Program-made: the position numbers and the translations under genes
Source of the DNA: Crocosphaera chwakensis CCY0110
GTDB lineage: Bacteria > Cyanobacteriota > Cyanobacteriia > Cyanobacteriales > Microcystaceae
Direction: 5' to 3'
Assembly: GCF_000169335.1 (NCBI RefSeq)
Contig: NZ_AAXW01000107.1
Coordinates: forward strand, 1-9,863
Length of the DNA: 9,863 bases
Notes under the pieces: generated by a model
What the model saw: the letters and a program-made list of their open reading frames with translations, nothing else
What the model was told of the DNA's origin: nothing
The model's database searches: none
In this document: positions 5,584 through 9,863 of the stretch, piece after piece
How the letters are laid out: each line of letters opens with the position of its first letter
Numbering within the stretch: the first letter of the stretch is position 1

Positions 5584-5949
5584 ATGAAGCCTTATTCTAT
5601 AGACTTTAGAGAAAAAATCATAGAAGTGTGGAAAAAAGAAAACCTCTCTATCAGGAATCTAGCTAAGCGTTTTGGAGTAGCGAAAAGCTTTATTCAAAAA
5701 TTGCTTAAACAATATCAACAAACTGGAGATATTAGACCTTTACCGCAAGGAGGAAGCCCATCTCCTAAGCTTAATAGTGAGCAATTGGTTATTTTAGTGG
5801 AAATCATGGAAAAAAATAATGATGCAACTCTCGAAGAATTATGTGAGTTACTCTATAAAGAAACAGGAGTGCAAGTCAAAAAAACCACAATGGGAAGAAT
5901 CAGCCAAAGATTGAATTATAGTGTCAAAAAAAACTTTATATGCACCTGA
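5584..5949 (+). CDS. IS630-family transposase, N-terminal DNA-binding part (OrfA)
   Basis: 121 residues from an ATG 64 bases inside the element to a TGA at 5947-5949. The N-terminus is a helix-turn-helix: YSIDFREKIIEVWKKE, then LSIRNLAKRFGVAKSFIQKLL (about 21-41). A linker with GGSPSPKL and a second winged or HTH region (ATLEELCELLYKETG, KKTTMGRISQRL) follow. These bind the inverted repeats. The catalytic domain is in the overlapping downstream frame. The change happens at an A8 run (5926-5933), where OrfA ends in a few unrelated residues (KKNFICT) while the next frame continues the family sequence. No Shine-Dalgarno site is visible before the ATG. Fusion by frameshifting is likely, and an inactivating indel is the alternative. 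Confidence 0.88.
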   Translation: MKPYSIDFREKIIEVWKKENLSIRNLAKRFGVAKSFIQKLLKQYQQTGDIRPLPQGGSPSPKLNSEQLVILVEIMEKNNDATLEELCELLYKETGVQVKKTTMGRISQRLNYSVKKNFICT

Positions 5950-6532
5950 AAAAGACAATGAAAAAGTCCATCAAAAAAGAGTGAAGTTTTGGGAAACCAT
6001 TCGAGATGTAAAGACAAATAATTTAATTTTTATAGACGAATCAGGAGTGAATTTAGCAATGCTGAGACTATACGCTAGGTCGCTAAAAGGCACGAGAGCT
6101 AGGGGAGAAAAACCCCAGAAGCGAGGCAAAAATATTTCTATTATTAGTGCATTATCCTTAGATAAAGTTCTGGCAACAAAGAATATTTACGGGTCAGTAG
6201 ACGGAATTACATTTGAAGCTTTTATCCTCACAGAATTAGTACCAAAGCTATGGAAAGATGCTTGTGTTGTTATGGATAATGCTAGAATTCATCTGGGAGA
6301 AATGGTCAAAGAATCTATTGAAAAAGTCGGGGCTAATGTAATTTACCTACCTCCTTATTCTCCTGAATTTTCTCCGATTGAAAATTTCTGGTCAAAAGTC
6401 AAAGCTATTTTGAGAAAAATCAAAGCAAGAAACTATAAAGACCTAATAGAAGGTATTACATCAGCTATGTTACAAGTTACCAAACAAGATATTCGTAACT
6501 GGTTTACTCATTGCTGCTACTGTACCTCATGA
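5921..6532 (+). CDS. IS630-family transposase, catalytic DDE part (OrfB)
   Basis: 203 residues counted from a GTG at 5921 that overlaps the end of OrfA by 29 bases. It carries the whole RNase-H-like catalytic core: IFIDESG (Asp39), VVMDNARIH (Asp119) and YLPPYSPEFSPIENFW (Glu154). Exactly 34 residues separate the second Asp from the Glu, the D34E spacing of the IS630/Tc1 group. The C-terminus runs into the right inverted repeat and stops there at TGA 6530-6532. OrfB begins in the middle of a domain (SKKTLYAPEKDNEKVHQKR), so it is most likely made as an OrfA-OrfB fusion through a +1 shift (or loss of one A by slippage) at the A8 run, rather than from its own GTG. All catalytic residues are present. 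Confidence 0.9.
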   Translation: MSKKTLYAPEKDNEKVHQKRVKFWETIRDVKTNNLIFIDESGVNLAMLRLYARSLKGTRARGEKPQKRGKNISIISALSLDKVLATKNIYGSVDGITFEAFILTELVPKLWKDACVVMDNARIHLGEMVKESIEKVGANVIYLPPYSPEFSPIENFWSKVKAILRKIKARNYKDLIEGITSAMLQVTKQDIRNWFTHCCYCTS

Positions 6533-6547
6533 CTATGGGAATTGCTA
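6521..6547 (-). repeat. Right terminal inverted repeat of the IS630 element
   Basis: It starts TGTACCTCATGA on the plus strand, ends GGGAATTGCTA, and is followed by the TA at 6548-6549. It holds the last codons and stop of the transposase (TGT ACC TCA TGA), so protein and repeat sequence are constrained together. Confidence 0.9.
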
Positions 6548-6586
6548 TATATAAGCTTAATAGTGTGACGAAAAAAGTGGCTGAGA

Positions 6587-6602
6587 TGTGATCTGTATCA
6601 TA
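6587..6602 (+). promoter_or_regulatory. CRP-like operator upstream of the DUF4236 gene
   Basis: TGTGATCTGTATCATA fits TGTGA-N6-TCACA with one changed base in the right half (TCATA). A -10-like TATAAC stands at 6625-6630 with no consensus -35. This would put a start near 6637 and the operator centre near -42, the class II CRP arrangement. A leader of about 20 bases carrying AGGAG then reaches the ATG at 6657. It is a single pattern match, but spacing, missing -35 and leader length all agree. Confidence 0.45.
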
Positions 6603-6624
6603 GACTTATATGGAAACTTAGGTG

Positions 6625-6630
6625 TATAAC
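6625..6630 (+). promoter_or_regulatory. Putative -10 element of the DUF4236 gene
   Basis: TATAAC, five of six bases of the -10 consensus, lies 27 bases before the start codon. No -35 is recognisable at 17 bases (AGACTT), which fits activation by the upstream CRP-like site. A TACAAT at 6637-6642 is too close to the ribosome site to serve as the -10. Confidence 0.35.
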
Positions 6631-6656
6631 CGTTGGTACAATAGGAGAACAAAAAA

Positions 6657-6953
6657 ATGGGGTTTCGTATCAGAAAGAAAATTCAAATATTACCTGGAGT
6701 ATCAGTTAATTTATCGAAATCTGGCACTTCGGTAAGTTTGAAGGCTGGTCCCGTAAACTGGAATTCTAGAACTGGAAAAACAGGAGTAAACTTGCCAGGT
6801 CCACTTTCGTATCAGTTTGATTCGACAACTGTTAAGGGTTTTTCTAAAATAGAACTTAGAGATATAGCGAAGCAACATGGATTGAAAGGTTATTCTAAAT
6901 TTAATAAGCAAGAATTAATAGAGTTCTTAAAACAGAATGGAGTATTGTATTAA
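6657..6953 (+). CDS. DUF4236 domain protein with a C-terminal Rho_N/SAP-like domain
   Basis: 98 residues. The N-terminal half (1-53) is DUF4236: MGFRIRKKIQILPGVSVNLSK, then SGTSVSLKAGP and the glycine-rich TGKTGVNLPGPLSY. This compact beta-rich domain of unknown function usually starts right at the initiator Met. Residues 60-96 form a second domain, GFSKIELRDIAKQHGLKGYS followed by KFNKQELIEFLKQNG, the helix-extended-helix pattern of Rho N-terminal/SAP domains, which often bind RNA or DNA. No membrane span is present. AGGAG lies nine bases before the ATG. The gene was probably divergent from terC before the IS630 element landed between them. Its role is unknown. A nucleic-acid-binding small protein is an inference from the second domain. 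Confidence 0.85.
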   Translation: MGFRIRKKIQILPGVSVNLSKSGTSVSLKAGPVNWNSRTGKTGVNLPGPLSYQFDSTTVKGFSKIELRDIAKQHGLKGYSKFNKQELIEFLKQNGVLY

Positions 6954-7086
6954 TACCGATTATTTTTAGTTTCTAAATACATTGCCGGTTTGAAAATATT
7001 AGAATTAGTGTCTGAACAATTCTTGATTGAAGCCTTTTGAGTTTTATTTGCTTAATTTTAGTTTGTAACTAAGTCTCTTATCGGTT
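6954..7086. other. Intergenic, no gene supported
   Basis: After the DUF4236 stop the same frame stays open for about 28 codons (YRLFLVSKYIAGLKILELVS and a short tail ending IEAF, then TGA). This could be a lost extension or chance. The rest is AT-rich, with only short inverted repeats such as AGAATT facing AATTCT. No terminator of quality follows the DUF4236 gene. Confidence 0.35.
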
Positions 7087-7113
7087 TTGAGAATTAGTAT
7101 AATTGTCTATACT
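7087..7113 (+). promoter_or_regulatory. Possible promoter of the 51-residue ORF
   Basis: TTGAGA (7087-7092) and TATACT (7108-7113) each match five of six consensus bases, but the spacer is only 15 bases. A perfect TATAAT lies at 7098-7103, without a fitting -35. Either would start transcription shortly before the ribosome site AGGAAG (7129-7134) of the ORF at 7140. Confidence 0.3.
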
Positions 7114-7139
7114 AGGGGTGACTCACTTAGGAAGATTAG

Positions 7140-7295
7140 TTGAGTTATGGAAAAATCGTCAAAAAAATATTAAAAACTAATAGAAAACACTGCGTATTAG
7201 AACTAGATGGGGATATTAACTATGCTGAGTCGGGAAAAATTTACTATCAATTTGCGACAGCCAAGAGTATACAAATCGAAAAAATAGACAGTTAA
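7140..7295 (+). CDS. Small hypothetical protein with TTG start, 51 residues
   Basis: A TTG at 7140-7142 follows AGGAAG with five bases between and opens a 51-codon frame to TAA at 7293-7295. The product is basic at the N-terminus (MSYGKIVKKILKTNRKH) and then reads as soluble, possibly beta-rich sequence (VLELDGDINYAESGKIYYQF, ending SIQIEKIDS). No membrane span or known motif is seen. An ATG at 7147 lies in another frame and stops after eight codons. Support comes from a ribosome site, a promoter-like sequence upstream and natural-looking amino-acid composition. Against it stand the rare start codon and small size. It could also be the end of a decayed longer gene. Confidence 0.35.
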   Translation: MSYGKIVKKILKTNRKHCVLELDGDINYAESGKIYYQFATAKSIQIEKIDS

Positions 7296-7320
7296 TATAT
7301 TCGGAAAATTATATATTTTT
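7294..7320 (+). terminator. Weak AT-rich hairpin with T-run
   Basis: AATATAT (7294-7300) pairs with ATATATT (7311-7317) around a 10-base loop, and the plus strand continues in a T-run through 7320. The stem holds only A-T pairs and overlaps the stop codon of the 51-residue ORF, so it would be a poor terminator. On the minus strand, after dnaB, it has no T-tract. Confidence 0.25.
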
Positions 7321-7368
7321 ACCTGACGACAGAAACCGATTCCTTGTGTCTAAGATATTTACTAAAAC

Positions 7369-8673
7369 TTAACGATTCAAGAATGATCCAACTATAGGAT
7401 TAAACTGCACCTGACACATTCCTGTCTGTCCGTTCCGATTTTTAGCCACATTAATTTCCATAATTCCCTTATCTTCAGTCTCAGGTTTATAATACTCATC
7501 TCGATATAATAATAATCCTAAATCCATATCTTGCTCAATATCCCCAGAATCTTTAATATCAGAGATAAAAGGACGTTTATTAGCTTGTCCTTCCACGCCT
7601 CTGTTAATTTGTGCCAAGGCAAGAAACGGACAATCAAACTCCTTAGCCATATCCTTAAATGCCCCTGAAAACTTACCCACCGCTTGCGCTCTATTCCCTG
7701 CTGCTCTATCACCTAGCTTTTGAATATAATCCATTACTACTAACCCAATAGTTCCCCTTTCAGCTTTAATTCGGCGCAATACAGAGCGCATTCTTGAAGG
7801 GGTTAAGGTATTAGCAGGAGTATCATCAATAATAATGGGTAACTCGGTAAGTATTCCTAATCCTTTTACCAAAGAATCATATTCATCCTGATAAATTTCA
7901 TTTCGCATTAATCGTGATGAATCTATTTTTGAGTGTATGGCTAAAAACCGTTTAGTTAACTGAGTTTTAGACATTTCTGCTGAGAAGAACACCACAGGAA
8001 CTTTGTAAGTCATAGCGACATGATTAGCAAGATAAATAGAAAACCAAGTTTTACCCATTGAAGCACGACCTGCAATAATAATTAAGTCTTTTCTAGTAAG
8101 ACCTCCTGTTAACTTATCTAAGTCGGATAAACCAGTAGAATAACCAGGACTTTTTCCTTCTTCTAATTCATTAAAAACATCCCTAAGACAATCATGAATA
8201 GGTTGAGGTTGAAAAGGGTCTTTTTCATCTACTGTTACCTTAAATAACTTTTCTTCTGACTGTTCTAGAATAGAAGGTAATTCCGTTACTGTATCATAGC
8301 CTAATTCTTCAATCTCACGGGCTGCATTAATCAGTAAACGACGCTGATACTTATCAACCACTAACGTTGCGTAACGGTCTATATTAACCGCAGAAACCGT
8401 CCTATCAAGTAATTGGGTTAATTTATTCTCTCCCCCGACTTTAGTAAAGAGCTTATGGTCTTTTAACCAAGTTTTGACTGTCATAAAATCACAGGGTTGA
8501 TCTTTATGGTAAAGGTCTAAAGCAGCTTGATAAATTTGTTGATGAGCCATGACATAAAATGCTTCAGGAGGTAAAATATCTGCTACTCTGCTTATGGAAT
8601 TAGGGTCTAAGAGAATACCGCCTAAAATGCTTTCTTCTGCTTCAATATTCTGGGGTAGTAAATGATTATCCAT
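7369..8673 (-). CDS. dnaB: Replicative DNA helicase DnaB (accessory copy, no intein)
   Basis: A 434-residue DnaB: a hexameric 5'-3' helicase that unwinds DNA ahead of the fork. The N-terminal domain (LLPQNIEAEESILGGILLD, 5-23) is the primase/loader-contacting part. The RecA-like C-terminal domain has Walker A GRASMGKT (202-209), the catalytic Glu in FFSAEMS (E233), Walker B LVVMD (to D315), the LAQINR sensor (Q355) and the arginine finger KNRNGQTG (R413). Length is near normal, and no intein interrupts the motifs where cyanobacterial DnaB often carries one. Its ATG overlaps the upstream stop (TAATG), so it is translationally coupled to the DUF6262 gene and, through it, to the recombinase gene. 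A helicase placed in a transposition operon is probably an element-borne copy beside a chromosomal dnaB. Whether it copies a plasmid or the excised element is open. Confidence 0.93.
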   Translation of the reverse strand: MDNHLLPQNIEAEESILGGILLDPNSISRVADILPPEAFYVMAHQQIYQAALDLYHKDQPCDFMTVKTWLKDHKLFTKVGGENKLTQLLDRTVSAVNIDRYATLVVDKYQRRLLINAAREIEELGYDTVTELPSILEQSEEKLFKVTVDEKDPFQPQPIHDCLRDVFNELEEGKSPGYSTGLSDLDKLTGGLTRKDLIIIAGRASMGKTWFSIYLANHVAMTYKVPVVFFSAEMSKTQLTKRFLAIHSKIDSSRLMRNEIYQDEYDSLVKGLGILTELPIIIDDTPANTLTPSRMRSVLRRIKAERGTIGLVVMDYIQKLGDRAAGNRAQAVGKFSGAFKDMAKEFDCPFLALAQINRGVEGQANKRPFISDIKDSGDIEQDMDLGLLLYRDEYYKPETEDKGIMEINVAKNRNGQTGMCQVQFNPIVGSFLNR

Positions 8674-9527
8674 TATGATTTAGAATTGAAAAGACTACTA
8701 AGTTGTTTAAGTTTGTCCAGACTAACTAATTCTTGATTAGATTCCTCTGAAGTTTCATGAATCGTCGGTTTAGATGGCTTATCAACTATCTCATTTGATG
8801 TATTAGGCTGTGCTTCCTCTCGAATCATTGATAATAAACAAGCTTCTTGACTGGTAATAGTATGATGATTTCTATACTGTTGAAAAGCATCGATAGCTAA
8901 TTTAACTTGTTGAGGGTCACGGTTATTTATTTCTTCTTTAAGTTTTGCCCCTACTTTGAGTCCCATTTCTTTAATTAAATTAATAATTGTTTCTGGGGTA
9001 TCTTCATTTTCAGGGTTAGAAATAGAAACTTTTTTATCTTTTAAAGGGGTTTGTATAGGAATGACTTTACTTGATGAATTTTGAGTGTTTAATAACTCTC
9101 GTAACTGTTTTCTCAATCGTTCACATTCATCCCTCAGTTCATAGATTTCTACTACATGACCTCTAAGCTTTTCATTCTGCTGTTTCAGGTCTTTTATTTC
9201 AGCTTCTAAAGCCTTAATTCGTTGCCTAGCAACTTCGTGTAAAGTCTTGAGGCTATTGGGTCTTGCTTCTGGTTCTTCTAAAGGATTTAATTGAGTATTT
9301 TCCTTTTGTTGAAGTTCATGAATATAAGCTTTAATTTCATCCCATTTGTATAAATAAGAAACTGAACAACCAGCGACCTTAGCAATATTAGCAAAGGTCA
9401 AAGATTTCTTTTGAGCTATTATTTCTTGTACAGCCTTTAATACTTGCTCCTTTTTCTGTTCCTTTCGTTGGGCTTGAGTCCGCCTTAAAACCTCCGCTTG
9501 TTTTTCTCGGTTATGCTTTTTAGCCAT
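8673..9527 (-). CDS. DUF6262 / Tn554 TnpC-like HTH and coiled-coil protein with helical C-terminal extension
   Basis: 284 residues. Residues 1-40 are very basic and helical. TFANIAKVAGCSVSYLYKW (44-62) is a helix-turn-helix of the DUF6262/TnpC type, which accompanies Tn554-family recombinases. A coiled coil follows (about 93-147: LKTLHEVARQRIKALEAEIK, onward to ECERLRKQLRELL). A linker leads to a second helical region (176-242: NLIKEMGLKVGAKLKEEI, then PQQVKLAIDAFQQYRN and EACLLSMIREEAQPN). The C-terminus (249-284) looks disordered. Ordinary TnpC proteins are much shorter, so the extension is notable. Its last block resembles segments of DnaD-like replication proteins (inference). The start is set by AGGAGG seven bases upstream, inside the end of the recombinase gene, which it overlaps by 8 bases. 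Its stop overlaps the dnaB start, making it the middle gene of a coupled operon. Confidence 0.75.
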   Translation of the reverse strand: MAKKHNREKQAEVLRRTQAQRKEQKKEQVLKAVQEIIAQKKSLTFANIAKVAGCSVSYLYKWDEIKAYIHELQQKENTQLNPLEEPEARPNSLKTLHEVARQRIKALEAEIKDLKQQNEKLRGHVVEIYELRDECERLRKQLRELLNTQNSSSKVIPIQTPLKDKKVSISNPENEDTPETIINLIKEMGLKVGAKLKEEINNRDPQQVKLAIDAFQQYRNHHTITSQEACLLSMIREEAQPNTSNEIVDKPSKPTIHETSEESNQELVSLDKLKQLSSLFNSKS

Positions 9528-9863
9528 CAGCCAACCTCCTCAACTCAGGAAGCCATTTATTCATGGCCTCAATGGTAGCTTTAGCTTCCTCTGAGGCTAA
9601 TTCTGCCCCTGCTTTCTCTGCATCTGTTAATCGTTGCTGTTCCCCATGATATTGACGTTCATAGAGAGGTAATTTTCCTGTACTGGGACGAAAACTTGAA
9701 CAACCATAGCATTTAGGATAAAGATTGACAGGACAGGGAGTTTTGGGGTCAAGGGTGCAGTGTCCGTAAACTACTAAACGAGGGGCTATTTCTAAGTCAA
9801 GTTCATGGGCTTTAGGATTTTTTAGTAAGCTTTCAGGTAATGATTGCCAAGGTAAGAACTTAT
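9520..9863 (-). CDS. Tn554 TnpB-like tyrosine recombinase, C-terminal zinc-binding end (enters from the right edge)
   Basis: 113 codons plus TAA (9522-9520) are visible, and the frame stays open to the right edge. The catalytic domain is outside the window. What remains is the cysteine-rich tail of the large Tn554-type recombinases: GHC (Cys35 of the visible part), PCP (Cys43), KCYGC (Cys51 and Cys54), a likely zinc site, then a long charged helix (LPLYERQYHGEQQRLTDAEK, onward through EEAKATIEAMNKWLPEL). The tail probably supports subunit contacts or DNA binding. Identification rests on the CxC/CYxC pattern and the TGKLPLYERQ context together with the DUF6262 gene that follows. The end overlaps the DUF6262 start by 8 bases and contains its AGGAGG ribosome site. 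The residues needed for strand exchange cannot be checked here. Confidence 0.75.
   Translation of the reverse strand, partial: KFLPWQSLPESLLKNPKAHELDLEIAPRLVVYGHCTLDPKTPCPVNLYPKCYGCSSFRPSTGKLPLYERQYHGEQQRLTDAEKAGAELASEEAKATIEAMNKWLPELRRLADG

Larger units (their letters stand above)
5520..6547 (+). mobile_element. IS630-family insertion sequence, complete, 1,028 bp
   Basis: Two overlapping transposase frames lie between imperfect 27-bp terminal inverted repeats (5520-5546 and 6521-6547; 23 of 27 positions match by eye). The outer bases are TAGCA at the left and TGCTA at the right, and both ends are flanked by TA (5518-5519 and 6548-6549), the duplication made by IS630/Tc1 elements. The element is structurally intact. 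It sits in the former intergenic region between terC (minus) and the DUF4236 gene (plus). The transposase stop codon lies inside the right repeat. Confidence 0.9.

Noticed and set aside
6711..6911. Open frame of 66 codons on the minus strand
   Set aside because: It is antisense to the DUF4236 gene and has no recognisable feature.
6954..7040. In-frame continuation after the DUF4236 stop as a readthrough extension
   Set aside because: The 28 codons have no recognisable motif and no readthrough signal was seen. DUF4236 plus Rho_N already forms a complete product.
7518..7712. Open frame of 64 codons on the minus strand
   Set aside because: It is a shifted frame inside dnaB, where all helicase motifs are in the main frame.

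Overview
The window is an AT-rich accessory region that most resembles a plasmid or genomic island of a low-GC filamentous or unicellular cyanobacterium of the Crocosphaera/Cyanothece type. That guess rests on protein style only: the tyrosine recombinases, the DUF6262 protein, the DnaB helicase and the TerD proteins look cyanobacterial. No rRNA, tRNA or CRISPR array was seen.

Layout. The left edge (1-399, minus strand) is the N-terminal third of a Tn554 TnpA-like tyrosine recombinase that runs out of the window, with a fair promoter at 427-455. Next comes a graveyard of mobile DNA (about 538-1120): the C-terminal end of an IS200/IS605-type TnpB and the C-terminal end of a second tyrosine recombinase, both on the plus strand and both broken. 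A small glycine-rich membrane ORF (1407-1538, plus) follows. A strong hairpin terminator (1627-1660) separates it from a converging operon.

The centre (5436 down to 1661, minus strand) is a tellurium-resistance/stress (ter) operon read leftward: a TerC-family membrane protein, a TerD, a vWA protein that has lost its MIDAS half, a second TerD, a TerA-like protein, and last a zinc-ribbon plus metzincin (HEIGHTLGLDH) protein. The last four genes are packed with gaps of 2, 17 and 2 bases. By family knowledge, TerD/TerA proteins bind calcium and TerC is a membrane partner. The metalloprotease tail gene is the unusual member and suggests proteolysis as an output of this stress module (inference).

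A complete 1,028-bp IS630-family element (5520-6547, TA duplication) sits in what must have been a divergent intergenic region between the ter operon and a DUF4236 plus Rho_N-like small protein (6657-6953). It now separates terC from a CRP-like operator (6587-6602). It also puts ATG codons from its inverted repeat in frame with terC.

The right side (9863 down to 7369, minus strand) is a translationally coupled operon: the C-terminus of a Tn554 TnpB-like recombinase, a DUF6262/TnpC-like HTH and coiled-coil protein, and a full-length DnaB helicase. Between it and the DUF4236 gene lies a possible TTG-initiated 51-residue ORF. Because Tn554-type elements read their transposition genes inward from one end, everything left of dnaB, including the ter operon, could be cargo, with the element's far end near the next tnpA at 400-540. 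That is a hypothesis which the window alone cannot prove.
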